Origin: Ruminococcus sp. zg-924
GTDB taxonomy: Bacteria; Bacillota; Clostridia; Oscillospirales; Acutalibacteraceae
Length of the DNA stretch: 38,357 nt
Assembly (NCBI RefSeq): GCF_024433635.1
Contig: NZ_WNJZ01000020.1
Coordinates: forward strand, 1 to 38,357
Direction of reading: 5' to 3'
Positions 1 to 8,400 of this stretch are shown here, piece after piece (positions within the stretch are counted from its first letter, which is position 1; each line of letters begins with the position of its first letter). Made by a program: the position numbers and the translations under genes. The notes below the pieces were generated by a model. It saw nothing but the letters and a program-made list of their open reading frames with translations. It was not told where the DNA came from and did not search any database.

Positions 1-97
1 GTTTGATTAGCCATTAAAATCACCTTTCTTTATTTACAATAGACTTGAACAATCTTATTGTATATCGATTGGTGATTTTTTTGTATAACTTTTTATG

Positions 98-191
98 CAC
101 ACCCGCATAGCGGGTGGTTGTTTGTTCCACGCACGGCGTTGAACTGGGTAAACCCATTAACACATCCCGACACATTGCCCGATGTGTCGGG
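98..191. other. Hairpin-rich segment, possible IS200/IS605-type end
   Basis: Two stable hairpins lie upstream of the first gene. One is CACCCGC/GCGGGTG (100-106 with 110-116, loop ATA). The other is a perfect 10-bp stem CCCGACACAT/ATGTGTCGGG (166-175 with 182-191, 6-nt loop). The small GC-rich stem with a three-base loop resembles the subterminal hairpins of IS200/IS605 elements, and a similar stem occurs at 38236-38260. No transposase is visible, so this is at most a remnant; a structured leader for the next gene is the alternative. Confidence 0.3.
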
Positions 192-257
192 AGCGAAGAT
201 GGAAGGAGGAAAGACAACGTATCAGACAGGCAACAAAATTTGAAAGGAAGATTATTT

Positions 258-593
258 ATGGACGATTTTAATTTGGCAAAGGAAATTTGCAAAGCTTTTG
301 AAAGAGCAGAAAAGGAGAGCAGAAACAACATCTTCTTATTAAGACCGGAAATAATCAAGAGGTCAAAGATCATCGAATGTTTGCTTAGAGAAACCGAGCA
401 TACTACTTCGTTTGATATGGTAACAAATTCTATTGAAATATGTGTCTTGGACTATGTCTTTGACAGTTGTGTTTGCGATCTGAAACAGGTCTTTCAAACG
501 GTGGATTTGTTCGTGATTGATGCCCTGAATGACGGCAAGGTATCTATTGAAATGAAAATACTAAATGCTGCTGAAATCATAAGGAGGAAATGA
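258..593 (+). CDS. Hypothetical 111-residue alpha-helical protein
   Basis: I do not recognise the family. The open frame reaches back to 114, but the ATG at 258 is preceded by GAAAGGAAG at a normal distance and is the likely start. The product is small, soluble and predicted helical, begins MDDFNLAKEICKAFERAEKE and is rich in charged residues, with two cysteines in a short VFDSCVCDL stretch. It ends one base before the start of the next small gene, so the two are probably one transcript. The setting is accessory, among short unknown genes typical of integrated elements. Confidence 0.6.
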   Translation: MDDFNLAKEICKAFERAEKESRNNIFLLRPEIIKRSKIIECLLRETEHTTSFDMVTNSIEICVLDYVFDSCVCDLKQVFQTVDLFVIDALNDGKVSIEMKILNAAEIIRRK

Positions 594-594
594 G

Positions 595-726
595 ATGTTT
601 GAAGATATTTTCTTTGCTATTACTTACGGAATTATGGGACTGATCCATGACAGAAAATACGGTTGTTTAACAGCCATTGTCGTTGCCGTTGTGCTGATTA
701 TCATTATTGGAAAACTTGCGTATTAA
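595..726 (+). CDS. Small 43-residue membrane protein
   Basis: The ATG at 595 follows the upstream TGA (591-593) by one base, with AAGGAGGAAATGAG acting as ribosome binding site, so translation is probably coupled. The product begins MFEDIFFAITYGIMG and its C-terminal half (LTAIVVAVVLIIIIG) is one strong transmembrane segment with a short positively charged loop (HDRKYG) before it. Function is unknown. It is followed within a few bases by a terminator-like hairpin, closing a two-gene unit. Confidence 0.55.
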   Translation: MFEDIFFAITYGIMGLIHDRKYGCLTAIVVAVVLIIIIGKLAY

Positions 727-727
727 A

Positions 728-755
728 TGAACCCACAGAGCGTTCTGTGGGTTCA
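728..755. terminator. 12-bp perfect hairpin between convergent genes
   Basis: TGAACCCACAGA (728-739) pairs perfectly with TCTGTGGGTTCA (744-755) around a GCGT loop. It sits between the plus-strand small membrane protein gene and the end of the minus-strand gene at 760-1050. There is no strong U-tract on either side, so termination is inferred from stem strength and the convergent position. Confidence 0.6.
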
Positions 756-759
756 CCGA

Positions 760-1050
760 TTAGATTAGATATCCTGTTTCTCCGCTGATATACTTTTCGT
801 AGTCAATGCGTTTGACAGTATCTTTGCTGTAATGGTATGCCATTCGACCTGCCCAGCCAAGAAAACAAATTGTACCGTCATCGTGAAGTGCCATGATGTC
901 ATCCACCAGCCTTTCGGTTGGTTTCACGCCATCACCATAAGTAATACCTTCTCGTTCCGCATCGCTCATAAAGCGATATTCGGTGGCTCTGTTACGAAGG
1001 TAGATATATACCTTCTTTTCGTTGTTAATAAGATCTCTAATTTTCCTCAT
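760..1050 (-). CDS. Hypothetical 96-residue protein
   Basis: A complete small gene with a good ribosome binding site (AAGGAG, nine bases before ATG at 1050). The product starts MRKIRDLINNEKKVYIYLRN and contains a glycine/tryptophan patch FLGWAGRMAYHYSKD near the C-terminus. No catalytic motif, signal peptide or membrane segment is evident, and I do not recognise the family. Upstream on the same strand is a candidate attenuator RNA (1088-1205), so expression may be controlled by premature termination. Confidence 0.55.
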   Translation of the reverse strand: MRKIRDLINNEKKVYIYLRNRATEYRFMSDAEREGITYGDGVKPTERLVDDIMALHDDGTICFLGWAGRMAYHYSKDTVKRIDYEKYISGETGYLI

Positions 1051-1087
1051 GGTAGTTTACTCCTTGAATGTATTTCCTAAAGAGCGC

Positions 1088-1205
1088 AAAAAAACGAACC
1101 CATCGTTACCGACAGGTTCGTGAGATAACCTATCGGTCAAGCATTAGCACCTTGCCTTTTGGCAGGTCGCTGTGCGATCAACGAGCTTGATCTCTCGCGC
1201 ACTCT
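1088..1205 (-). promoter_or_regulatory. Candidate attenuator / structured leader RNA
   Basis: Read on the minus strand, this leader of the gene at 760-1050 can form mutually exclusive hairpins. ACCGATAGGTT (1137-1127) pairs with AACCTGTCGGT (1118-1108) with one G-U pair. The CGAACC within the second arm (1120-1115) can instead pair with GGTTCG (1100-1095), which is followed immediately by seven U residues (1094-1088), a textbook intrinsic terminator. Further upstream are GATCAA/TTGATC and CCTGCC/GGCAAGG stems. The layout fits antiterminator/terminator switching. I do not match it to a known riboswitch class. Confidence 0.45.
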
Positions 1206-1226
1206 TAATAGGCATGTATTTATTTA

Positions 1227-1430
1227 TCAGTTTTGGTTGTATATCTGATCGTAGATGCGCTAAAGCAGAATTCCTTCTTCGTCCGGTTCTTCGTTGTTTC
1301 CAAGGATGCTATTTACGATTACATCGTCTATTGCATCTAATAACGCTTGAACATCATCTCCGGTCAGTAGTTCATCCAAGTTTTTTATATAGGGAGTCAA
1401 TAAGCTAATTTGTTCTTTGGTCAAATTCAT
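1227..1430 (-). pseudogene. Small acidic helical protein with in-frame amber codon
   Basis: The frame from ATG 1430 encodes 56 residues beginning MNLTKEQISLLTPYIKNLDE and ending EEGILL at a TAG (1260-1262). The same frame continues with RIYDQIYNQN and then a TGA at 1227-1229. That tail reads like a natural C-terminus for this kind of short, acidic phage/ICE protein, so a CAG to TAG change is the simplest explanation; a 56-residue functional product remains possible. The family name is not known to me. It follows the 36-residue gene at 1444-1554 by 13 bases on the same strand. Confidence 0.45.
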
Positions 1431-1443
1431 AGTTAGTATCTGT

Positions 1444-1554
1444 TCACTTGGAAGCTTTGTGCTTTTCTAAATAGTCCCAAATGATCTTAAAGTCCTTTTT
1501 GTCCTTGAACGAAAATTTGAACTCTTTGCCTTCGGTATTGACTACTCTTAACAT
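1444..1554 (-). CDS. 36-residue basic peptide gene
   Basis: The ATG at 1554 opens a 36-residue frame starting MLRVVNTEGKEFKFSFKDKK and ending KHKASK, with TGA at 1444. It lies 13 bases ahead of the next small minus-strand gene and probably shares its transcript. The start shares the palindrome CATG (1552-1555) with the start of the plus-strand DUF3990 remnant, which suggests a recombination joint cut here. No good Shine-Dalgarno sequence precedes it, so it may itself be the surviving 3' part of a longer gene. Confidence 0.4.
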   Translation of the reverse strand: MLRVVNTEGKEFKFSFKDKKDFKIIWDYLEKHKASK

Positions 1555-1900
1555 GATACTTTATCACGGTAGCACAAAGCTTGTCCGGCATCCTGAAATC
1601 CGCAGGAGAAAGAAAAATAGTTTCCTTGACTTTTGGTGTCGGCTTTTATACTACAACATCCTATGAGCAGGCAGAGCGCTGGGCAAGAATAAAGATGCGC
1701 AGAGAGAACAAAAGCGTTGGATATGTTTCGGTTTATGCATTCGACTTGGATGAGGCGGAAAATGACTGTATTATAAAACGGTTTGAGAGTGCAGATAAGG
1801 AATGGCTGACCTTTGTGGTCGCAAATCGAAGAGGCAAATCAGCCAATGACGGCGCTGATATGCATATCGGACCTGTTGCAGATGATAATGTGTATCAATC
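1553..1900 (+). pseudogene. Frameshifted DUF3990 (ADP-ribosyltransferase-like) remnant
   Basis: The frame from ATG 1553 begins MILYHGSTKLVRHPEI, the typical DUF3990 N-terminus. The next motif, DFGVGFYTTTSYEQAERWA, is split: DF is in the first frame and the rest is in the +1 frame, explained by one extra T in the TTTT run at 1631-1634. After the residues VADDNVYQ (about 1893) similarity to the family stops and unrelated sequence follows, so the C-terminal part with the third catalytic residue is gone. It is a paralogue of the intact gene at 2337-3014. It has no promoter or ribosome binding site of its own. Confidence 0.7.
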
Positions 1901-1954
1901 TAAGTGCCTGGGAAAGGGGGACGAAAGTCGCCTAACCTTGAGAGTTTGGAAAAG

Positions 1955-2179
1955 ATGGACGATTTATATTCCGTCACCACTGCCTTTCTCCTCGGCCGAA
2001 CAGACCACTTTAAATCCGAGTCCCTTTCCCCGATCTCGGAAAAGGTACTCAGCATTCTCAACGGCAAGCCAGTCTGGAGCGAAAAATTCGGCTGGATGTT
2101 GGCCAATTCCGAAGGCAGGATGATGATCTTGGCAGTTGCAGCACAGTTTCATTTCAAGATGCCGGTAATGTTTTTATGA
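1955..2179 (+). CDS. Unidentified 74-residue ORF fragment
   Basis: An open frame with protein-like composition begins upstream of ATG 1955 (MDDLYSVTTAFLLGRTDHF) and ends at 2179. It starts right where the DUF3990 remnant loses homology, so it is probably the 3' part of another gene joined by deletion. I do not recognise the family and see no ribosome binding site. It could equally be non-coding debris. Confidence 0.25.
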   Translation: MDDLYSVTTAFLLGRTDHFKSESLSPISEKVLSILNGKPVWSEKFGWMLANSEGRMMILAVAAQFHFKMPVMFL

Positions 2180-2242
2180 TGCCTTCGCTATGCGCTGAAT
2201 CAGATAGCCCCTTACTCTTATTTTGAATTTTTCCTATATCTA

Positions 2243-2293
2243 TTGACAAACTACCACCAAAGGGGTATAATAAAAAGTACCCCTTTGGTGGTA
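2243..2293 (+). promoter_or_regulatory. Strong SigA promoter overlapped by 16-bp palindromic operator
   Basis: TTGACA (2243-2248) and TATAAT (2266-2271) are both consensus and 17 bases apart. A perfect 16-bp inverted repeat overlaps them: TACCACCAAAGGGGTA (2252-2267) with its complement at 2278-2293, so the -10 box begins inside the left arm and runs into the 10-base centre. A protein bound here would block RNA polymerase. The operon downstream encodes an XRE-type DNA-binding protein, the obvious candidate autorepressor of a toxin-antitoxin module. Confidence 0.85.
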
Positions 2294-2336
2294 CATTGCG
2301 TTTTGCAAGTTGCATGATTTATGTAGGAGGCTAACT

Positions 2337-3014
2337 ATGAGCAGACTGATATTGTATCATGGTTCTCTTGAGGTTGTTCAGAAACCGCAAATAGATAAAG
2401 GTAAAACATACAACGATTACGGCAGAGGATTTTATTGTACGGAGCATTTGGAGCTTGCCCGCGAATGGGGCTGCAACGAAGGTGTTGATGGGTATACAAA
2501 TCAGTATGAGATTGAAACTGACAATCTAAATATCCTGAATCTCTCTTCCCCGGAATATACCGTTCTTCACTGGCTTGCTCTCCTGATGAACAACCGAAAA
2601 GTCCGCACAACGGCGCCGGTTGTAAAAGAAGGCACGGCGTGGTTGAAGGAACATTATCTCATTGATATTTCTCCCTATGATGCTATTGTTGGTTATCGGG
2701 CAGACGATTCGTATTTTTCATTTGCTCGCTCGTTTTTGGAAAATACAATTACTTTGGAACAGCTTTCTTATGCTATGCGGCTCGGATACCTGGGAGAACA
2801 GTTTGTGATAAAGAGTCAAAAGGCTTTTGACGAAATCAAGTTTATCTCTTATGCTCCCGTCAACCACAAAGAATACTATCCTAAGAGAAAAACCCGTGAT
2901 GAAGAAGCCAGAGCCGCATATAGGCGCGAACTGGAACTCACTGGGTTGAGGGGCATTTATATGTTAAATCTGATTCAAGGGGAGGTCGATCCGGATGATC
3001 CACGCATACGATGA
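2337..3014 (+). CDS. DUF3990 family ADP-ribosyltransferase-like toxin
   Basis: A complete 225-residue protein starting at ATG 2337 behind TAGGAGG. The N-terminus MSRLILYHGS carries the conserved His8 (YHGS), followed by GRGFYCTEH with Tyr33, and EQFVIKS with Glu154. This H-Y-E order is what is expected of ADP-ribosyltransferase folds, to which DUF3990 is assigned as I recall. The predicted role is NAD-dependent modification of an unknown cytoplasmic target, as the toxic half of a toxin-antitoxin pair. Its stop overlaps the next gene by 20 bases, and the palindromic operator lies 44 bases upstream. A broken paralogue sits at 1553-1900. Substrate and activity are inferred. Confidence 0.75.
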   Translation: MSRLILYHGSLEVVQKPQIDKGKTYNDYGRGFYCTEHLELAREWGCNEGVDGYTNQYEIETDNLNILNLSSPEYTVLHWLALLMNNRKVRTTAPVVKEGTAWLKEHYLIDISPYDAIVGYRADDSYFSFARSFLENTITLEQLSYAMRLGYLGEQFVIKSQKAFDEIKFISYAPVNHKEYYPKRKTRDEEARAAYRRELELTGLRGIYMLNLIQGEVDPDDPRIR

Positions 3015-3663
3015 GGAATATTTGCCCGACGCCATCAAAAATCTTGGCGAGGCAGTCGATTATGCAGTGAGCTACTGCCAGATCGAAACGAATGACTTCT
3101 TTGATCTTTTTATCGCAAGCGGCTTGGCCGATCAGTTCGGTCGTGGTGTGCCGAAAATAATCTCTGGTTTGTCCGGAACAGAACTGGTTTTGGAAGTGTT
3201 CCGGCAATCCGGTGTGCAAAGACCCTTTCCGGAACCGCAGGAGGACTATGATTATTCATGCGCATATTGGTGTGGGTGGATCATTGCTTATTATCAATGG
3301 TATTCGGGAATCCCATTCAGAGACATTTTTCAGAGTATATCCGCTGAGGAGCTGGAACATCTGTACCCAACGCTGCATGAGGCGTCGGAAGAAAAATGCG
3401 TAGATACCTTGAATCGAATGATCTTACGCGACCAGGGCGATAGCAAACTCAAAGTGCAGCGTGTTGTTCGCAATTATACCCAAAAAGAACTGGCGGACCG
3501 GACCGGAATCAGTTTGAGAACCATTCAGCATTATGAGCAACGCTCGAAGGATCTAAACAGAGCCTCCGGCACAACACTGTCTGTCCTTGCTCAAACCCTC
3601 GGATGCAGAATAGAGGATCTGTTAGAAATAGATGTGAATGAACTGGAGGACGAGGACGAATGA
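2995..3663 (+). CDS. XRE-family antitoxin/regulator with N-terminal toxin-partner domain
   Basis: 222 residues from ATG 2995 (ribosome site GGGGAGG). Residues 1-140 are an all-helical domain (MIHAYDEEYLPDAIKNLGEA and onwards) of the kind found beside DUF3990 genes. Residues about 152-212 form a helix-turn-helix of the Cro/C1 type: YTQKELADRTGISLRTIQHYE with a following DLL motif. The C-terminus is acidic. Overlap with the toxin gene indicates translational coupling. The likely function is to neutralise the DUF3990 protein and to bind the palindrome at 2252-2293. That link is inference from operon position; the HTH is directly visible. Confidence 0.75.
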   Translation: MIHAYDEEYLPDAIKNLGEAVDYAVSYCQIETNDFFDLFIASGLADQFGRGVPKIISGLSGTELVLEVFRQSGVQRPFPEPQEDYDYSCAYWCGWIIAYYQWYSGIPFRDIFQSISAEELEHLYPTLHEASEEKCVDTLNRMILRDQGDSKLKVQRVVRNYTQKELADRTGISLRTIQHYEQRSKDLNRASGTTLSVLAQTLGCRIEDLLEIDVNELEDEDE

Positions 3664-3836
3664 TATATGCGTGTGACGCCTGCAGATATGTATTTGAGGC
3701 GGATGAACAAATAACCCAATGTCCGGATTGCGGCAAATACGAAGATAGACCAGCAACGGAGGACGAAGTATCAGAATATAAAAAGCGCCTTTTGGAATCG
3801 GACAACTGGAATGACGGAGGACGGTTCGGTGGATAG
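3660..3836 (+). CDS. 58-residue zinc-ribbon protein
   Basis: ATG 3660 overlaps the stop of the antitoxin gene (ATGA). The product begins MIYACDACRYVFEADEQITQ and contains two knuckles, CDAC and CPDC, separated by about 14 residues, so it should bind one zinc ion in a rubredoxin-like ribbon. The remainder is a short acidic helix ending NDGGRFGG. Such mini zinc ribbons often act as adaptor or RNA/protein-binding modules. It is the third gene of the toxin-antitoxin operon, and its end overlaps the start of the IreB-like frame. Confidence 0.7.
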   Translation: MIYACDACRYVFEADEQITQCPDCGKYEDRPATEDEVSEYKKRLLESDNWNDGGRFGG

Positions 3837-4029
3837 CAAATCACAATAAATCCTCGACAGATTTATTAAGGTACTGGAAACCGGCGGCTATAATCCAACA
3901 GAACAGCTTGCCGGGTATGTGCTGGCAGGCAATGACAGATATATCTCCTACAGAGACGGTGCACGAGATGAAGTCAATCTTCTCGATAAGGCCGTCATAC
4001 GAGAATACCTTAACCATAGGAGCGGATAA
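3829..4029 (+). pseudogene. IreB-like (UPF0297) gene with in-frame stop at codon 7
   Basis: A GTG at 3829 has a good ribosome site (GGAGG, eight bases upstream). The frame reads six codons, meets TAA (3847-3849), then continues for 59 codons with LETGGYNPTEQLAGYVLAG and YISYRDGARDEVNLLD. This matches the IreB pattern of GYNP, Q, GY and an AR pair near a YI motif. A single CAA to TAA change would explain the stop. IreB proteins are small phosphoproteins controlled by Ser/Thr kinases in Gram-positive bacteria. Translation could restart downstream, but no good start is visible, so I call it broken. Confidence 0.6.
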
Positions 4030-4030
4030 A

Positions 4031-4782
4031 GTGTTTCAACTTTTCAAGAAGAATTCAAAAGCGATGGTTTTCGTAGATTATGAATATTGGTTTTACTCAT
4101 ACCGGAACCTATTTCAGATCAAGCCGGATCCCAAACGCTTTCATGAAGCATTAATAAAGGAATTTGATATTGCGGATATTATGATATTCGGAGATTTCTC
4201 GGATCTGCCCATCAGCGCCGAGCTTGGGAAACTGCGCAATATTACAAATACCATCATTGAAACCGGCAACAGATTCCCGCGGCATAAAAAGGACATGACG
4301 GATTTCGTCATGCTCGATTACATATACCGCTGTGTGGACGATAATAAGAATATCGGCACATATATCATATTCTCCGGGAAGGTCACTTCCAGTCTGTCGT
4401 AAAGCATTTGGTGCAGCAAAAGAAAAAGAAGGTCATTGTGTACGGCATAAAAGAAACAGTCAGCAAGCAGCTGCAGGCAGTGACCAGCGAGGTCCGTCTG
4501 CTTCCTACCGCTGAGGATATCCGACGTCAACTTTATCGTCTCATCGCATCCAATATGGCCTATGTCGAGAATACCCCTTCGATCATTCCGTCCTTCAATG
4601 GAACAGCGGATGCTGTTGCGAACAGGAACCATGTGGATCGTAATGATGTGAGATCCGCTCTCGGTGAAATGCTTGAGAAGGGCTACCTGTACCAACGTGA
4701 GTGTACAATGGACTCCGGCAGGACAATCAAGGTTTTGATGGCAGACTGGGACAAGCTCGACGAGGACGATATCTGGAAATGA
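4031..4782 (+). pseudogene. NYN-domain (PIN-like) RNase, frameshifted
   Basis: GTG 4031 follows AGGAG and begins one base after the IreB-like stop. The first part, with AMVFVDYEYWFYS, IADIMIFGDF and KDMTDFVMLDYIYR, has the acidic residues of LabA/NYN nucleases. The frame then fails at about 4376-4384. One missing base there would restore SGDGHFQSVVKHL, the last acidic NYN motif, and join a C-terminal part (QQKKKKVIVYGIKE and onwards to 4782) ending in a winged-helix-like segment (DVRSALGEMLEKGYLYQ). An intact protein would be about 250 residues and probably cleave RNA. Operon position with the ART module suggests a conflict role. Confidence 0.7.
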
Positions 4783-4842
4783 AATTAAAAATATAAAGTG
4801 AGTTATCCGGAATTTGAGAATATACGATTAAAGGGAATTACT

Positions 4843-5412
4843 ATGGGACGAACATATCAGTGTTTGACAATAGAACAGAGAAAAATTATTGCAAATATGC
4901 TTTGCGAGGGTGCTTCCGCAAGGATGATATCTGAGCAAATCGTCTGCCATATTGCATCTGTCTACCGTGAAATTGAACGCGGGAAAAATGAGAATGGAGT
5001 CTACGATCCTTACTATGCGGAGAAGGTAAGGAAAGAGAATAAATTGATCGGCAAACCTACACCTTTAATGTTAACAGAGAAGGACCTTGCCCAAGAGATA
5101 GCCGATTTTCTAATTGCTGGCGAGGGTTCAGTCAATGACGCCATTACAGTCATGCGCAATCGTGGCCATTCAAATGTTCCGTCAAAAAACACATTATATT
5201 CGTCTATAGATAAAGGTTTGATTCCCGGGGTGTCCAGAGAGACGCTGCATCGAAATCAAACAAGGATGTATAATAACGGCCAGGTTCATATTCCCAAGTG
5301 GATGAGAGATATGCTTTCCCTTGCGGACGGTGAGGAGCTGTCAATAAAGTTAAAGAATGGAAAAATAATTATTGAAAAGAGTGTTGATGAGGGGTTGAGG
5401 CTAAATGGTTGA
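4843..5412 (+). CDS. HTH_38-type regulator fused to AbrB/SpoVT-like domain
   Basis: 189 residues from ATG 4843, chosen because the family-type start MGRTYQCLTIEQRKIIANM begins there, although the frame is open 45 bases further. Residues 1-65 resemble the DNA-binding head of IS30-type transposases (ASARMISEQIVCHIASVYREIERG). No DDE catalytic core follows. Residues about 150-183 (GQVHIPKWMRDMLSLADGEE and IKLKNGKIIIEK) form a swapped-hairpin AbrB-like domain. The protein is therefore probably a dimeric transcription factor rather than a transposase. It ends just before a strong terminator. Its target is unknown; the neighbouring operons are candidates. Confidence 0.6.
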   Translation: MGRTYQCLTIEQRKIIANMLCEGASARMISEQIVCHIASVYREIERGKNENGVYDPYYAEKVRKENKLIGKPTPLMLTEKDLAQEIADFLIAGEGSVNDAITVMRNRGHSNVPSKNTLYSSIDKGLIPGVSRETLHRNQTRMYNNGQVHIPKWMRDMLSLADGEELSIKLKNGKIIIEKSVDEGLRLNG

Positions 5413-5430
5413 CGTTTGAGAGCAAAAAAT

Positions 5431-5462
5431 GCGAGTGAACTGGATTGCTCCGATTCACTCGC
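5431..5462. terminator. Bidirectional intrinsic terminator
   Basis: GCGAGTGAA (5431-5439) pairs with TTCACTCGC (5454-5462). A T-rich run (TTATTTTATTT) follows on the plus strand and an A6 run precedes it, giving a U-tract for the minus strand. It separates the plus-strand HTH/AbrB gene from the convergent giant kinase gene. Confidence 0.8.
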
Positions 5463-5467
5463 TTATT

Positions 5468-8400
5468 TTATTTCTTTCCAAAAATGTTTGCAAAAAAGCC
5501 CTTTTTCGGTGGGAGGTTCTGAACATTGTTTAAATCTGTCATGACCTCCACGCAAGACGCATACCGTTCGTCCGGATTAAGCTTTGTACACCTTTGTATG
5601 ATATACTCCAACCCGGCCGATATTGCAGGATTCATCTGACGGACGGGCGGTGTTTCAAAGGGCGGTTCATTTGGAGATATGCCGGTTAGCAGATTGTACA
5701 GCGTCATACCCAACGAAAAAATATCGCTTCTCTGATCAACCTTTCCTGTAAACTGTTCAGGTGGCGCAAAACCTTTGGTTCCGATAATATGATGAATACT
5801 ATCATTTGAATTCCCATTAGTAAATGGTATTGCGATTCCGAAATCGATCAGTTTGATTTCCCCAGCACCCGTTATCATGACATTTCCGGGTTTCATATCG
5901 CCGTATATGTATGGCGGTTTGAAGGTGTGGAGATAGTTAAGCGCTGCGGCCAAATGAAGTCCAACGCTTATTACATCGCAATCCTTGAAGATTCCTTTTC
6001 TCTTAACAAGTTCTGAAAGCGTTTCCCCTTCAATGTATTCCCTCACAACTATCAAATTTTCATCGTCCTCGATAAGGTCAACAATTTTCGGGATCGCCGC
6101 ATGATTGAACTGCATCATCATGTGCGCTTCCTGCAAGATGGCGGCATGCAGATGATTGAATCCCGAACTTGTCTTTGTATGAATTTTCACAGCCCACTGC
6201 TTGTCTTTATGGTTCAGGTCTTTTGCCAAATAGACAACTGACATACCACCGCGACCAAGTAGACGCGTCACTTCATACTTTCCGCCAATTTGTTTTCCTA
6301 TCCAGTCTGTTTCTGTGTTTGCCACAATAACTCTATTCACCTTTGCGGCTTCCTGCTTCACTATCGGATAAATCAATTCCTGCATCATCTTTTGGTTCAC
6401 AATAAAGGACTTTCCCGAAAAGGGATTGATCACTATGTCCTTTCCCGTAGGCATGATTCTCGTAAGATAATCTTGAGGATAGAATCGGATTGTTGAGGTT
6501 GTAGGCCCTTTGTTCAGCTCTTCAGTAGAAGTGAACATCGGAAAAAACTCATTGCCGTTCACAGTGATGGTTTGAATCTTAGTCCGCACATCCTTTTGCG
6601 GATGAATCACCTCTCCAACTTTTAACTTAGCAGGATCAATGTCTCCGAACATTGCAGACATATCTATGGTAACAGGAACATATAAAGGTGCATGGACGAG
6701 GCTGAAAATGACCACTTTAAAAGACAGTTCGTCTTTATGATCAGAATCATGAAATGTCCCTATTGCTGACTCCAAAATGGAAACAGCATTTTGTGAATCC
6801 TTCTCAAACTCTCCCAGCGCAGGCCGGGATATAAAGGCGACGAATTTCTCACGGTGAGCGAAGTCAATCACATCATCGGGATGAAGAACATACTTCTTCC
6901 ACGGAATCAGCTTTATATTATTCAGCCATGTGCCGTTCGTTGAATGATTATCGCGCAGCAGCCAAGTTGAATTTTCGAAAAGAATAGTAGCCTGCAAACG
7001 AGCGACAAAGGAATCCATTAGCCATATGGCGCATTCCTGATGCCTTCCTATGTTGAACTCGGATTTATGAATTGTAATGTTCTCTTTCTTGCTTTCGCTG
7101 TAAAGGCTGATACCCATTTCTACAGAGTACAACAGCGTCGTACAGTTTGGATTGAGGTCGATAATGTCCGGATCGGCTTTCTTTATTGGTTTTGGTTCGA
7201 CAAAAGAGGTATATGCAGGTAAAGGGCAAATGGATTTAAGGAATTGAATTAGCTTATTAAATTCACCCGGATTTTCGCCGGACGGATAGTAAACAAACTC
7301 ACTTTCGTCATCAAACTTGCAGAAAAAAGACGATGTGATACAGAATCCGGGGCATCCGAATTTCTCTGCAATTCCATAATCCGTTTTCCATTCGCCAAAG
7401 GAAACGGATTGCAGAAGAGTTTGAATTGCCTCCTCCTGCTCCTTACTTAATTTGACAATTATATCATCAAAAAAGCCGTTAGGAAAACGCAGCCCGCCGT
7501 CTCTGCTACCGTTGATCCTGTTGTATCCTTTCAGTGTCCCTGCCCGATAGACATAATTGGCAATAGGGAAATTGCCGTCTCTGATTGAAAATTCTTTTAT
7601 CTGCTTCTTGACGGAGAAATCCGTCATCTTTTTCAAGCAAATTGACAAAGTACAAATTACGTCAGTTGGCATTTGCATAATGGGAAGGTTGATTTCTTTC
7701 TCCCACTTGACATGGATGCTCTTAGGATACTCCTCCTGAGCACAATTATGTGGAGCCGGAACACCGTCAGGACAAATCGTTAGGGCACACCCATCTTCCG
7801 ATATCTCATCAATGCGAATTTCAGTGCCATATTCCAATTTGTGGGTCGTGGCGGTTTCCAAGGGAAAGAATTTATATTTATAATTTTTAGAATGATACTG
7901 TCCCGGATATCCGAAACATCCCTGCGTGGAGGAGGTCATCAAGATACCACCGAAGATATCCCAGAATTTTTCAAAAGTTGAACGACAATCATGATTCTGA
8001 GTAAAAACAATACCTTTGCGCACTCCCTTATTGACAACTTCAACGCCGCAGTGAGGGCAACAGGTATATTTATTTCCATCATAAAAATGGCCGTTCTCAC
8101 ACTTTACTATTTGTAGTCCCTTTGACGGTTTATCATTCGGCGGGAACAGTGTACTGTTTTGCTTTTTAAAACCGCATCTGCGGCAGACTTGCCTCGATCC
8201 GCCGGTATATTCCTCGGCTGTAATAAAATCATGTGTGCCGTCGCAGTTCAGAAATGCCGTTCCTCCGCTGTCGCACATACTTCGCAGCATGAGTGTTGCC
8301 AAAGTGTTCATTCCAGCTCCAGTTGGGTGTGAGCCATCAACTGCGTCATAAGGCAAATGAGAATCATAGAGGTCAACAACAGCGCAGCCATACTTTTTGG

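Noticed and set aside
1-257. Group II intron end or HEARO-type RNA
   Set aside because: The hairpins alone do not show domain V/VI or any conserved core; only a general IS200/IS605-like resemblance can be supported.
4843-5412. IS30 insertion sequence
   Set aside because: No DDE catalytic domain, no terminal inverted repeats, and the C-terminus is AbrB-like.
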